A DNA stretch of 64,000 nt from Bernardetia sp. MNP-M8 (GTDB lineage: Bacteria; Bacteroidota; Bacteroidia; Cytophagales; Bernardetiaceae). The notes under the pieces were generated by a model that saw only the letters and a list, made by a program, of their open reading frames with translations, had not been told where the DNA came from and did not search any database. The position numbers were made by a program, and so were the translations under genes. Position 1 is the stretch's first letter. Every line of letters begins with the position of its first letter. Where the stretch lies: contig NZ_CP147012.1 of NCBI RefSeq assembly GCF_037126285.1, positions 4,300,676-4,364,675 on the forward strand. The letters run 5' to 3'. Positions 1 through 9,330 of this stretch are shown one piece after another.

Positions 1-3000
1 TTCTAGAAATTTCTTTACTGTAAATTGTTCTACCAAGTGCATCTACCAAAACAAGATTTGTCTTTTGGTTAGTAGTTGTAGCAAACTCTACTTTAAACGA
101 ACCATTATTTGGATTTGGATAGACAGTAAATATTTTAGCAGATTCTTCTTCAATTCCAGTTTCTATATCGAAAGTAAATGCTTTTTCTTCGGTTTCAAAT
201 TCACAGCCTGAAATATAAGTTACTTTTGCTTTGTAATTTCCACTTTCAGTTGGTTCAATCGTTTTTTGATTATTGAAACTAGCTACTTCAGTTCCATCTT
301 TAAACCAAACTACTGAAACAATAGAATCAGAAGACGAAACACTAATCGTTTTGTCAAAAGAATTCTCTTTGTTTATTGTAATCGTTGCATTTGGAGCTTG
401 TGTTTCTGTGATTTCTACTTCATTTGTTTCTACTTGACAACCTTCTGCTGTTGTAATTTCTACTTTGTAAGTTCCAATTTCAGAAGTTACTAAAGTAGAT
501 GAATCATTTGAAATAGCTGTTTCATTTCTAAACCAATTGTAAGTAAAACCTGTGCTAGTTGTTACAGACAGCGTTGTTTCTTCACTTGAACAAATTTCTG
601 TTTTATCAGCAGAAAGAACCACAACAGGCAAATCTGTAATTGTAACAGCAATACTCACGCTATCCAAACACGAAGGCTGACTTGCTGTTAGAGTATAATT
701 TCCAGACTCTGAAACTGAAATTGATGTTCCTGTTCCTACATCTGTTCCATTTAAAGACCAAGTATACGTTACATTTGAGCTTGTATCTTGTGCATTTAAC
801 ATTCCATTTCCACAGAAAGTAACTTCACTTCCTTGTTCTATTTTGGCAGTCGGAGCATCAACAAAAACCACTTTTGTAGCTTCAGAAACAGCAAAACAAC
901 CGTCTCTTTCAATTCTTACAGTATAATTTCCTTCAAAAGAAACAACCAATGCTCTTGTATTTCCTACCTGAATATTATCTCTAAACCAAAGATAAGAAGC
1001 ATTTTCTACTTCATTAGCAGAAAGTGTAAAGATATTAGTACATGATTCAAACAAACTTCCTTGCTCAACAATTGCCTCAAAAACTTCTTTTATTGGAACA
1101 ACAACTTCTAATCGTTCACTTTCTAGGTTATTTATAATAACAGAAATATAAAAAGTAGTTGTATCATTCAAAGCAGGTGTTTGAATAGTTGCATTAGCTG
1201 TTTCAAAAAGTGGCGTTGTAGCATTTTGAGAAGCATAAACACGATAGATAGCTCCACTACTTCGTACTTCAATTGTGCCACTTTCTCCTTTACAAGCAGC
1301 TTCTAAAGAAAATAAAGTTGGCGTTGATGGAACGGTACGTACTTGAACAAAGTTAGTAGTCGCTGTATTATTTCCACAAATAGCCTTTATAGAATAGGTA
1401 TATTGTGTGCTTGAACTAACTAATGAATCAATAAATGATAATTGAGAAGAAACAATAGTTTCTAGTAACTGATTATTTCTCCAAATTTCATAATTGATAG
1501 CATTTGAATTTGCTGGAGTTGCCCAAGATAATTTTACTCTTGTTGCAGAAAGTGCTTCTGCTGTCAAATTAGTTGGCGACTGGCAATCTGCAATTGGTGG
1601 ATTTGAACCACCAGCAGGATCACAATTTGGCAAGACATCTAAAATAGTGTTTTTGACTGTATTCGTGATAATTGGTGCATTTGTATCAAAATAAATATAA
1701 GATTTATTTTCAATTCTTGATGTATCTGTATGTGCTGCAATTTCATCCAGTTCAAAAATAACATAGCCTTGACTAAGCTCTGGGCTAGAAGTGCTATCAG
1801 GCAGGTTAATATTATCAAAACGGAAATTGATAATATTATTATTTGCTGTTGTATCAACCACCATCGGATGGCTACTTCCAACAACTCTCAAAGAGCTTCT
1901 ATCCAACAAATTACTCAAAGAATCTACAATATTTACATTCAAAGCAGGTGCATTTCCTGTATTTTGGAAACGGATTGTATAAGTAAGAGGTAAATCAGAA
2001 CGCTTTGTAAACTTATCATCACAGATTCCTTGTGGATAGACTTGTTTGTCGTTCGGGTCATACGAGTTTACGATTGGAAAACAGTATTGTTTTAGATTAT
2101 TCAAACGAGTAAGGTCATTTGTTTCAGGAGTAATATGTCCTGAAAAACAAACTTCATCGCCAATATTTAAACTAATATCTGGAGTTATAAAAACTCTAAC
2201 TACGAAATTTCTATCAAAACTTAAATCTGTAACATCCCAAAACAAATTATTTCCTGCAATTCTATCTGGAGTGATAGAAGCAGAATTATAAGCTACATCA
2301 GTAGGTAAAGTAACTTTGAGTTCGCCAGACTTTGGAGCGCAAGAATAATTATTTGCTAAGACTGTAATCATTGTAGGTATATCAGGGCGAAATATTCCTC
2401 CCACTATATTTACATTGAAGTCATAATTTGTAGCAGAAGGATTAATAATTACAGGTTGTATGACTTGATTTCCTGCTAGGTCTTTAATTAACAAATCGAA
2501 ATTTCTTCTTGAACTACTCCCACAGTCAAAAACTCTACTTTCTAACCCTGTATCGTTAAAAACTACTTGTATATCTGCTGAATCTGTACAGTTATCGCTC
2601 AAAGAAATAATGAAATCTCTAGCTAAAATAGTTGCTTGATTAGAAGCATTAAAAAGGACAGGAAGGATTCTCGTTACAACAACTGGAGGAATAGTATCTT
2701 TTACATGAATAATAGAAGGAGACGTTTCTATATTTCCTTGACTATCTGTAACTCTCAAAACTACATCGTGAACTGCATCTGTATCAGTACAAGAAAATGA
2801 ACGAGTAGCTAATCCTGTATCATCAAAAAGGTAAGAAGCAATTGTATTTCCACAACCTGCTGAACTTGCACTATCTAATAAAATTGCATCTACATTTGTA
2901 CTTCCTGTATTATCTAAATAGGCAGTATAGTTTGTTTTACTTACTGCATTTAGGCTTTGATAGGTAGTAACTAACATTTCTAACCTGTTATTACTTCCAC

Positions 3001-4960
3001 AACCTACAATAGAATCTAAAGCATAGAAATAAGTAGAATCTTGCGTCAGAGTTGGCGTTGTAAAACTATTTCCTATGTGTACAGGTGTCATATTTGTAGG
3101 TGAATCGTACCAATAGACTGTTCCATTTCCATCTACTTCAAGAGTAGTTTGGATATTTGAACATATACCATACTGATTTTGTGGTGGAGTAGTATTTTCC
3201 ATTGATGAAGTAGTAACTAATAGTGGTAATCTATTACTAACTCCACAACCAGTAACTGAATCTTGAGCATAAAAATAAATAGAATCTTGCGTCAGAGTTG
3301 GCGTTGTAAAACTATTTCCTATGTGTACAGGTGTCATATTTGTAGGTGAATCGTACCAATAGACTGTTCCATTTCCATCTACTTCAAGAGTGGTAGGTGT
3401 ATTTGGACATAAATTAAATTGATTTTGAGGAAGTGTAATATTATTTATTGATGCTCCACCTAATAAAGCACCTGTGATACTCCAGCTATTTGGAGGAGAG
3501 GTAAGGATATTACGTGCTGCTATAGAACTACAATAAGTTAGACCACTAACGCCCAAAGACACATTTGGCTGTACATTTTGTGATGCCCAACCTATTAGAG
3601 TAGAGTCATAGTTTGCTATATTTAGACTAGAATTAGAGAGCATATTGTTCATATATATAACATTACTAATATTCCAGTTTCCAATATTTTGATTAAAAGA
3701 TATAGCATCCCAAAACATTCTACTCATATCTATTATATTCTGTGTGTTCCAGTTTCCAATATTTTGATTAAAAGACGTAGCATTCCAAAACATACCCTTC
3801 ATATCTATTACATTCTGTGTATTCCAGTTTTCAATATCTTGATTGAAAGATGTAGCATTACGAAACATATAACTCATATCCCTTACGTTTTCAGTATTCC
3901 AATTTCCAATATCTTGATTGAAAGACATACCATTGGAAGAACCATAGAACATACCTGACATATCCCTTACATTTTGAGTATTCCAATTTCCAATATTTTG
4001 ATTGAAAGATGTCGCTTCAGCAAACATCTGACCCATATTTGTAACAGATTCGGTATTCCAGTTTCCAATGTCTTGATTGAAAGAAGGGGCATTATAGAAT
4101 ATAGCAGACATATTCGTTACATTTTGAGTATTCCAATTTCCAATTGGTTGGTTAAAAGATGTTGCTCCCCAAAACATCCAACTCATATCTGTTACATTTT
4201 GAGTATTCCAATTTCCAATTGGTTGGTTAAAAGATGTCGCAGCAAGGAACATCCAACTTATATCTATCACATTTTGAGTATTCCAATTTCCAATTGGTTG
4301 GTTGAAAGATGTAGCTTCAGAAAACATTTGATCCATATTTGTAACAGATTCGGTATTCCAATCTCCAATTGGTTGATTAAAAGATGTTGCATTAAGGAAC
4401 ATCCAACCCATATCTGTTACATTTTGAGTATTCCAATTTCCAATACTCCCATTAAAATTACCACAATCACGAAACATCTCTCTTAAGCTACTTACGTTAG
4501 ATAAATTCGGAATATCGGTAGCGTTATAAGTAAGATTAGAGCAACCTGAGAAAGCTTTTTCCATACTTGTCCATGCTATATTTCCCCATGCTTCTATAGT
4601 TTGGAGTGAGTTTGCACCACTACCATTATTCATATAAAAACAAGGAAATGTTCCAGTAATAGCTACTTCGTACGTATCTCCATTGTTAAGTCCCGTAATA
4701 GTATAATCCCATGTTCTTTCTGTAACAGAACCATCGCCTATACCTAAATTAGTAAGGTTTGTCCAAGTAATATCATAATCATACATACCATTAAAAAAGT
4801 TAGTAGGAATCGTTATTGTTCCATCAGTTGTTACCCAAGTAGTACGAAAGGCTTGTGCATCTGCTGTATTTGTGCTAAAAAAGAAGAATGCAAAAAGCAA
4901 AGAAAAACCAAATAATATAGTTTTGACTTGGTTTCTAAAATTAGAATATGATTGTCTCAT
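1..4960 (-). CDS. Giant T9SS surface protein with BspA/DUF285 repeats and Ig-like domains (3' end outside window)
   Basis: I read one uninterrupted frame on the minus strand from the ATG at 4958-4960 to the window edge, about 1653 codons. Residues 1-36 look like a signal peptide ending near ADAQA. Roughly residues 157-437 are about eleven 25-residue BspA-type (DUF285) repeats of the form ATSFNQPIGNWNTQNVTDM. Two near-identical CHU_C-like Ig modules follow (around 513-650). Next come HYR-like and DUF11-like segments, with an IYFDTNAPIITNT stretch typical of T9SS cargo, a fibronectin-like segment, and several PKD/Ig-like modules with WF pairs. The last visible residues hold a type A sorting domain (TVYPNPNNGSFKVEF, then VDALGRTIYSKEIS). 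The end must lie just beyond position 1. This should be a cell-surface or secreted adhesin-like protein. The function is inferred; the domain reading is direct. Confidence 0.9.
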   Translation of the reverse strand, partial: MRQSYSNFRNQVKTILFGFSLLFAFFFFSTNTADAQAFRTTWVTTDGTITIPTNFFNGMYDYDITWTNLTNLGIGDGSVTERTWDYTITGLNNGDTYEVAITGTFPCFYMNNGSGANSLQTIEAWGNIAWTSMEKAFSGCSNLTYNATDIPNLSNVSSLREMFRDCGNFNGSIGNWNTQNVTDMGWMFLNATSFNQPIGDWNTESVTNMDQMFSEATSFNQPIGNWNTQNVIDISWMFLAATSFNQPIGNWNTQNVTDMSWMFWGATSFNQPIGNWNTQNVTNMSAIFYNAPSFNQDIGNWNTESVTNMGQMFAEATSFNQNIGNWNTQNVRDMSGMFYGSSNGMSFNQDIGNWNTENVRDMSYMFRNATSFNQDIENWNTQNVIDMKGMFWNATSFNQNIGNWNTQNIIDMSRMFWDAISFNQNIGNWNISNVIYMNNMLSNSSLNIANYDSTLIGWASQNVQPNVSLGVSGLTYCSSIAARNILTSPPNSWSITGALLGGASINNITLPQNQFNLCPNTPTTLEVDGNGTVYWYDSPTNMTPVHIGNSFTTPTLTQDSIYFYAQDSVTGCGVSNRLPLLVTTSSMENTTPPQNQYGICSNIQTTLEVDGNGTVYWYDSPTNMTPVHIGNSFTTPTLTQDSTYFYALDSIVGCGSNNRLEMLVTTYQSLNAVSKTNYTAYLDNTGSTNVDAILLDSASSAGCGNTIASYLFDDTGLATRSFSCTDTDAVHDVVLRVTDSQGNIETSPSIIHVKDTIPPVVVTRILPVLFNASNQATILARDFIISLSDNCTDSADIQVVFNDTGLESRVFDCGSSSRRNFDLLIKDLAGNQVIQPVIINPSATNYDFNVNIVGGIFRPDIPTMITVLANNYSCAPKSGELKVTLPTDVAYNSASITPDRIAGNNLFWDVTDLSFDRNFVVRVFITPDISLNIGDEVCFSGHITPETNDLTRLNNLKQYCFPIVNSYDPNDKQVYPQGICDDKFTKRSDLPLTYTIRFQNTGNAPALNVNIVDSLSNLLDRSSLRVVGSSHPMVVDTTANNNIINFRFDNINLPDSTSSPELSQGYVIFELDEIAAHTDTSRIENKSYIYFDTNAPIITNTVKNTILDVLPNCDPAGGSNPPIADCQSPTNLTAEALSATRVKLSWATPANSNAINYEIWRNNQLLETIVSSQLSFIDSLVSSSTQYTYSIKAICGNNTATTNFVQVRTVPSTPTLFSLEAACKGESGTIEVRSSGAIYRVYASQNATTPLFETANATIQTPALNDTTTFYISVIINNLESERLEVVVPIKEVFEAIVEQGSLFESCTNIFTLSANEVENASYLWFRDNIQVGNTRALVVSFEGNYTVRIERDGCFAVSEATKVVFVDAPTAKIEQGSEVTFCGNGMLNAQDTSSNVTYTWSLNGTDVGTGTSISVSESGNYTLTASQPSCLDSVSIAVTITDLPVVVLSADKTEICSSEETTLSVTTSTGFTYNWFRNETAISNDSSTLVTSEIGTYKVEITTAEGCQVETNEVEITETQAPNATITINKENSFDKTISVSSSDSIVSVVWFKDGTEVASFNNQKTIEPTESGNYKAKVTYISGCEFETEEKAFTFDIETGIEEESAKIFTVYPNPNNGSFKVEFATTTNQKTNLVLVDALGRTIYSKEISR
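3035..3391 (-). repeat. Exact 111-bp direct repeat inside the surface protein gene (3035-3145 and 3281-3391)
   Basis: The two copies are 246 bp apart, that is 82 codons, so the duplication keeps frame. It encodes two Ig-like (CHU_C-type) modules that share TLEVDGNGTVYWYDSPTNM and the following stretch. Near-identity at DNA level points to a recent duplication or gene conversion. Confidence 0.85.
3650..4500 (-). repeat. DUF285 (BspA-type) tandem repeats
   Basis: About eleven units of roughly 75 bp lie inside the large surface protein gene. On the plus strand each carries a version of TATTCCAATTTCCAAT followed by a TTGATTGAAAGA or GGTTGGTTAAAAGA box. The rightmost units (about 4110-4440) are the most alike, which suggests recent expansion there. 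They encode 25-residue repeats with an NWNT..VT.M..MF..A.SFN core. Confidence 0.9.
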
Positions 4961-5088
4961 CAAAAGAAATTCAATTACGAATTATGAAATTAAAAACTAC
5001 TGTTCTTGGGATTGAGAATGTAGTTTAGTAATTCTGAATAATTCTGTGTAGAAATAAAATAAATAGTAATAGAGGGGAATTGTGAGTG

Positions 5089-5096
5089 CAAAGGTA
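5089..5096 (-). promoter_or_regulatory. Candidate promoter -7 box for the surface protein gene
   Basis: CAAAGGTA on the plus strand is TACCTTTG on the minus strand and matches the Bacteroidota -7 consensus TAnnTTTG. It lies about 130 nt upstream of the start at 4960. I see no clear TTTG -33 box at the right distance, so this is tentative. Confidence 0.4.
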
Positions 5097-5153
5097 CGTT
5101 TTTATTTTTTAAATAGAGTAATTTAATATTACTTTTAATAACTAATCTTTCAT

Positions 5154-6293
5154 TTATGAATCAATACTTTCAGAGTCAGAAGAAACAACAGCCGTTTTAT
5201 CAAAAAGTAGCTTTCGGAGTTCGGGATTTTTTCCAAATTTCCATATTAGTCCGTCGATGTAATAGTGATAAATTACAACCATTGTAAAGGGAACAAAAAG
5301 CCATTTTGCCCATCCATTAGTCATTAAGCCTATTATTTCTATCGTTCCGACAACAAAACCATAAATCATAGCCACACCAAACCATTTCAAAACAACGTTT
5401 TTTATATGCGAAAAACGTTTTCTTTGATAGTGCATAACAAAGCCTTGATACTGAATGTTATGATAGACAGTTTCTAGTGATTCTGCAACTAAAAAGGGTA
5501 AAGCAGTAAGAAAAAATACAAAATAATGCGTAGAAAGTGCAGCTACTAAAAATAGTATTTTAGGAATATTAATTGGCTTTCGCTTATAAAAACGCCACAC
5601 TTGACGCAAAGAAAAAGTAACTAAAAAGAAAAGAAAAATACTCCAAATTATCTCTGTAATCTGTGGAGGAAGATAAGGAAAGTTAGCAGTCAGTTCTTTG
5701 TACACCACAACTGGACTTTTTATATCCGAATAATCTCTAAAAAAACAAGCAAACATACCCGAATAAAAAAGACCTGTATCCAAATAATCATCAATTTTAT
5801 CAAAATCTTGATTAATTCCTTTATAGGCTTTCAAAAAACCAGAATGCTGACGGATAATGTGCCAACTTCCAAAAAATGCTGCAAATACAATTAGTTCTTT
5901 TTCAAATCCCATTCCTGTCACAATAAGTCCAGCCACAATAAAAGCAGCTAATCCCCAAGTATGCATGTATTTTCGTTCTTCAAATTCTTCTTTGTCAGCG
6001 TGTGTTCGTGAGAAGGTTTGAAAGATATGAGGGTGGTCAAAAATAGCTGTAAAGACAAAGTAAGTCAGAATAATAGAATCACCTTGAGGAGCTAAATCTA
6101 ATGTCTCTGCATACATAAAAATACCCAAAAATAGAAGCGTAAAAACACAACTTCCTATAAAAAAGAAACCATCATACCGACGACTTACTATCCAGTTTAT
6201 AGAAAAATGCTTATTTGTTTTGGATAAGTTTTTCTTCTCTTTAGGGTTCTTATTTTGCTCTTTCTCTACTTTGTTTTGTATTGTAGCTTCCAT
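5154..6293 (-). CDS. Multi-pass membrane protein of unknown function
   Basis: 379 residues with a charged, Lys-rich N-terminus (about 35 residues) followed by roughly eight to ten hydrophobic segments. A conserved-looking polar motif, FDHPHIFQTFSRTH, sits in an early loop, with HIIRQHSGF further on and ESLETVYHNIQYQGF later. The recurring histidines suggest a metal or cofactor site within the membrane. I recall similar uncharacterised membrane proteins in Bacteroidota and myxobacteria but cannot name a family. It is transcribed away from fabD, with about 130 bp between the two starts. The start at 6293 is an ATG with no better alternative. Confidence 0.7.
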   Translation of the reverse strand: MEATIQNKVEKEQNKNPKEKKNLSKTNKHFSINWIVSRRYDGFFFIGSCVFTLLFLGIFMYAETLDLAPQGDSIILTYFVFTAIFDHPHIFQTFSRTHADKEEFEERKYMHTWGLAAFIVAGLIVTGMGFEKELIVFAAFFGSWHIIRQHSGFLKAYKGINQDFDKIDDYLDTGLFYSGMFACFFRDYSDIKSPVVVYKELTANFPYLPPQITEIIWSIFLFFLVTFSLRQVWRFYKRKPINIPKILFLVAALSTHYFVFFLTALPFLVAESLETVYHNIQYQGFVMHYQRKRFSHIKNVVLKWFGVAMIYGFVVGTIEIIGLMTNGWAKWLFVPFTMVVIYHYYIDGLIWKFGKNPELRKLLFDKTAVVSSDSESIDS

Positions 6294-6421
6294 GTCTGAC
6301 TATTTTTTGCCTTTCTTCTGTATTCTGATAATCCAAAAAGCTATTGAGTTCTATAATTTTATTAATTTTGAATCAATTTACAAATCTTAATTTACAAAAA
6401 TCATAAAACACAACAAAATAC

Positions 6422-7294
6422 ATGAACGCATACATTTTTCCTGGACAAGGCTCACAATTTGTCGGAATGGGCAAAGAATTATATGAAACTAACGAAACAG
6501 CCAAAGAGCTTTTCGAAAAAGGAAACGAAATTTTAGGTTTCAGAATTACAGATTTGATGTTTGAAGGAACAGAAGAAGACCTCAAACAAACCAATGTTAC
6601 TCAACCTGCTATTTTTCTTCACTCTGTCATTTTGGCAAAAGTAACTGAAAATTTCAAACCTGATGCTGTTGCAGGACATTCTTTGGGAGAATTTTCGGCA
6701 CTTGTGGCTGCTGGTGCGCTCTCTTTCGAAGATGGACTAAGACTTGTAAAAGTTCGTGCAGAAGCAATGCAGAAAGCCTGTGAAAAAGAACCTTCTACTA
6801 TGGCTGCTATTTTGGCTTTAGACGATGAAACGGCTGAGAAAGTATGTGAAGGAATAGAGGAAATTGTAGTTCCTGCAAACTACAACTGCCCTGGGCAACT
6901 TGTAATTTCAGGTTCGATAAAAGGCGTAGAACTAGCTTGTGAGGCAATGAAACAAGCAGGCGCAAAACGTGCCTTGATGCTCAATGTAGGTGGTGCTTTT
7001 CATTCGCCTTTGATGGAATCGGCTAGAGAAGAACTGGCTGCTGCTATCAATGAGGTAAATATTGAATCGCCTTCTTGTCCAATTTATCAAAACGTAGATG
7101 CAAAGCCTTATACAGAACCTGCAAAAATCAAAGAAAATTTGATTGCTCAACTGACTGCACCTGTGCGTTGGACACAAACTATCCAAAATATGCACAACGA
7201 TGGAGTTACTAAATTTATAGAATGTGGAGCAGGAAAAGTTTTGCAAGGACTTGTAAAGAAAATTGAAAGAAGTGCAGAAACTGTTTCTGTATAA
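6422..7294 (+). CDS. fabD: Malonyl-CoA:ACP transacylase FabD
   Basis: This enzyme moves the malonyl group from CoA to acyl carrier protein, feeding type II fatty acid synthesis in the cytoplasm. The 290 residues match the normal FabD length. The visible signature parts are GQGSQ at 8-12, the nucleophile elbow GHSLGE at 85-90 with Ser87, the substrate-carboxylate Arg around 112 (KVRAEAMQ), and the catalytic His194 in GGAFHSPL. It stands alone here, without other fab genes. A strong palindrome follows at 7301-7331, before the rhomboid gene. Confidence 0.96.
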   Translation: MNAYIFPGQGSQFVGMGKELYETNETAKELFEKGNEILGFRITDLMFEGTEEDLKQTNVTQPAIFLHSVILAKVTENFKPDAVAGHSLGEFSALVAAGALSFEDGLRLVKVRAEAMQKACEKEPSTMAAILALDDETAEKVCEGIEEIVVPANYNCPGQLVISGSIKGVELACEAMKQAGAKRALMLNVGGAFHSPLMESAREELAAAINEVNIESPSCPIYQNVDAKPYTEPAKIKENLIAQLTAPVRWTQTIQNMHNDGVTKFIECGAGKVLQGLVKKIERSAETVSV

Positions 7295-7300
7295 CAAACA

Positions 7301-7335
7301 AACCCTAAGGGTCTTTAAGACCCTTAGGGTTTTAA
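7301..7335 (+). terminator. Perfect 15-bp-arm palindrome, probable terminator or interspersed repeat
   Basis: AACCCTAAGGGTCTT at 7301-7315 and AAGACCCTTAGGGTT at 7317-7331 are exact reverse complements separated by one base, followed by TTT. It is GC-rich for this genome. Each arm also contains the smaller palindrome CCCTAAGGG, so it may be a mobile palindromic repeat that doubles as the fabD terminator. Confidence 0.65.
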
Positions 7336-7345
7336 AGAAATAAAA

Positions 7346-8041
7346 ATGAAAGAATCACAAACCATCTCGCAATCTATTCGCTATATTTTACTTATAGCCT
7401 CTGTTTTTTGGGTAGTTTATCTGACTGAATGGATGTGGGAACAAAACTGGTCACACTGGGTCGGTTATCCTAGAAGTAAAGAGGGAATTATCGGTATTTT
7501 TTTGAGTGCATGGTTACATGGTGATTGGATTCATTTGGGTTCGAATACAGTTGCATTTATAATGCTTGGAAGTGGGCTTTTTGTGCTTTATCCTGCGTTA
7601 TCTGAAAAAGTTTTGTGGATAAATTTGTTTCTAACTGGTATTGGGGTTTGGCTTTTTGCTCGTCCTGCTTATCATATTGGTGCAAGTGGTTGGATTTATT
7701 CGTTGGCTAGTTTTCTGTTTTTTAGTGGTGTTTTTCGAAGAGATAGGCGTTCACTTCTGATTAGTTTTACAATTATGTTTGTTTATGCAGGAATGCTAGA
7801 GACCATTTTTCCATCAGAAAAAACAGCCTTAGAACATATTTCGTGGGAATCACATCTTGTTGGTGGAATTGTAGGTGCATTTATGGCATTTTCATTTCGT
7901 AAAGAAGTAGCAGATAATTCTGTTTTGAGTGAAGAAAATCAAATTCTTGATTATTTAGATACACATAAAAATTACCAAGAAGGAATTATTCCACTAAAAA
8001 CGTCTAATTTTGTGTATTCTTATAAAGAAAACAAAAAGTAA
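7346..8041 (+). CDS. Rhomboid-family intramembrane serine protease
   Basis: 231 residues with about six hydrophobic segments. The rhomboid signature is present: WLHGDWIHLGSNTVAF (His-Asn region, Asn67), the catalytic serine in GASG (Ser114) and the partner His170 in ESHLVGG. It should cleave transmembrane substrates within the inner membrane; the substrate is unknown. It starts 14 bp after the palindrome that ends the fabD unit. The short hydrophilic C-terminal tail (about 45 residues) is outside the core domain. Confidence 0.92.
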   Translation: MKESQTISQSIRYILLIASVFWVVYLTEWMWEQNWSHWVGYPRSKEGIIGIFLSAWLHGDWIHLGSNTVAFIMLGSGLFVLYPALSEKVLWINLFLTGIGVWLFARPAYHIGASGWIYSLASFLFFSGVFRRDRRSLLISFTIMFVYAGMLETIFPSEKTALEHISWESHLVGGIVGAFMAFSFRKEVADNSVLSEENQILDYLDTHKNYQEGIIPLKTSNFVYSYKENKK

Positions 8042-8101
8042 TTTTATTTAATTATCGCCATTGTTGGTGTTCTCACTAACGATATATTTAACTATAAAAA
8101 A

Positions 8102-9148
8102 TTGAACTCAAAAATAGCTGTCGTTATCCTAAATTATAATGGAGAAAAACTTTTTCCTGTCTTTTTGCCTTCTGTAATTGAGCATAGCACGAATAATTTT
8201 ACAGAAATTATCATTGCCGATAATGCCTCTACTGATAATTCTATTGAGTATTTGAAAGAAAATTATCCACAGATTAGAAGAATAGAACTCACTCAAAATT
8301 ATGGTTTTGCAGAAGGATATAATCAAGCATTAGCTATTCTGAAATCAGAAAAACAATTTGATTATTATATTTTACTTAATTCTGATGTAGAAGTTACACA
8401 AAATTGGCTTAATCCTATCTTAGAAATTTTTGAAAAAGACACAGAAAAGAATATTTCAGCTATTCAGCCAAAAATCAGAATGCATGCGCACAAACACCTT
8501 TTCGAACACGCAGGAGCAGCAGGTGGGATGATTGATTATTTGGGTTATCCCTTTTGTAGAGGACGAATTTTTGATACTTTAGAAGAAGATAAAGGTCAAT
8601 ATAATAATCAAATTCCTATTTTTTGGGCGACAGGTGCAGCAATGGCAATTCGTGCAGAAGTGTATCACGAGTTAGGAGGACTAGATAAAGATTTCTTTGC
8701 TCACATGGAAGAAATAGATTTGTGTTGGCGAATTCATCATACAGGAAAAAAGATTGTTTATTGCCATGAAAGTACCGTTTTTCATTTGGGAGGAGGAACG
8801 TTGAACCCAATGAGTGAAAGAAAAACCTATCTTAATTTTAGAAATGGATTGACACTTTTACTCAAAAATTTACCTTCAAAAAATCTATTTTTTAAAATCT
8901 ATTTTAGAATGATTTTGGATGGAATAGCAGGAATTAAATTTCTTTTGGAGGGAAAACCAAAGTTTACACTAGCTATCTTAAAAGCTCATTTTTATATGTA
9001 TGCAAATCTTTCTTCTATTTTGAATAAAAGAAAAGACAATCAAAATAAATTTGGTACATTAAAACTCCCTTCTATTGTCTATCCGAAAAGTATTGTTTGG
9101 CAGTATTTTGCAAAGAAAAATAAGACTTTTGATAAATTGGAAAGATAA
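8102..9148 (+). CDS. Glycosyltransferase family 2
   Basis: 348 residues with a GT-A fold glycosyltransferase. It begins KIAVVILNYNG, followed by IIADNASTDNS (nucleotide-sugar binding), the acidic LLNSDVEVT in the DxD position, and FAHMEEIDLCWRI, the ED acceptor/base motif of rhamnosyltransferase-like GT2 enzymes. The likely role is adding a sugar to a surface polysaccharide or glycolipid. The only sensible start is the TTG at 8102; no ATG lies between it and the previous stop at 8041. The region near residues 265-285 is hydrophobic and may touch the membrane. A hairpin terminator follows. Confidence 0.88.
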   Translation: MNSKIAVVILNYNGEKLFPVFLPSVIEHSTNNFTEIIIADNASTDNSIEYLKENYPQIRRIELTQNYGFAEGYNQALAILKSEKQFDYYILLNSDVEVTQNWLNPILEIFEKDTEKNISAIQPKIRMHAHKHLFEHAGAAGGMIDYLGYPFCRGRIFDTLEEDKGQYNNQIPIFWATGAAMAIRAEVYHELGGLDKDFFAHMEEIDLCWRIHHTGKKIVYCHESTVFHLGGGTLNPMSERKTYLNFRNGLTLLLKNLPSKNLFFKIYFRMILDGIAGIKFLLEGKPKFTLAILKAHFYMYANLSSILNKRKDNQNKFGTLKLPSIVYPKSIVWQYFAKKNKTFDKLER

Positions 9149-9170
9149 ACCTCAACTTCATAAAAAACCA

Positions 9171-9206
9171 AAACAGACACTTCAAAAAATTGTCTGTTTT
9201 TTTATT
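9171..9206 (+). terminator. Rho-independent terminator after the GT2 gene
   Basis: AAACAGACA at 9171-9179 pairs with TGTCTGTTT at 9191-9199 and runs into a T tract. Confidence 0.8.
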
Positions 9207-9220
9207 GCTTCGTACATTTG
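9190..9220 (+). promoter_or_regulatory. Bacteroidota-type promoter for dapD
   Basis: TTG at 9190-9192, a 20-nt spacer, then TACATTTG at 9213-9220 fit the -33/-7 pattern. It overlaps the right arm of the preceding terminator, and the predicted leader to the ATG at 9331 is about 105 nt. Confidence 0.5.
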
Positions 9221-9330
9221 TAAATTAGCAGAATCAAAAAATAGCATCAAAAACAAATGCTATAACTATGTGTTAGGTAGAAATTGAATCAAAATAAATC
9301 ACTAAAAATACAACATTTCCCATAAAAGTC

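Noticed and set aside
833-2291. Several plus-strand frames and one minus-strand 81-codon frame near the window start
   Set aside because: All lie inside the continuous minus-strand frame of the surface protein, which reads clear Ig-like domains; the others have no protein character.
3689-4486. Two plus-strand open frames of 89 and 170 codons rich in ISNILIERR-type repeats
   Set aside because: They are the antisense shadow of the DUF285 repeats of the minus-strand surface protein gene.
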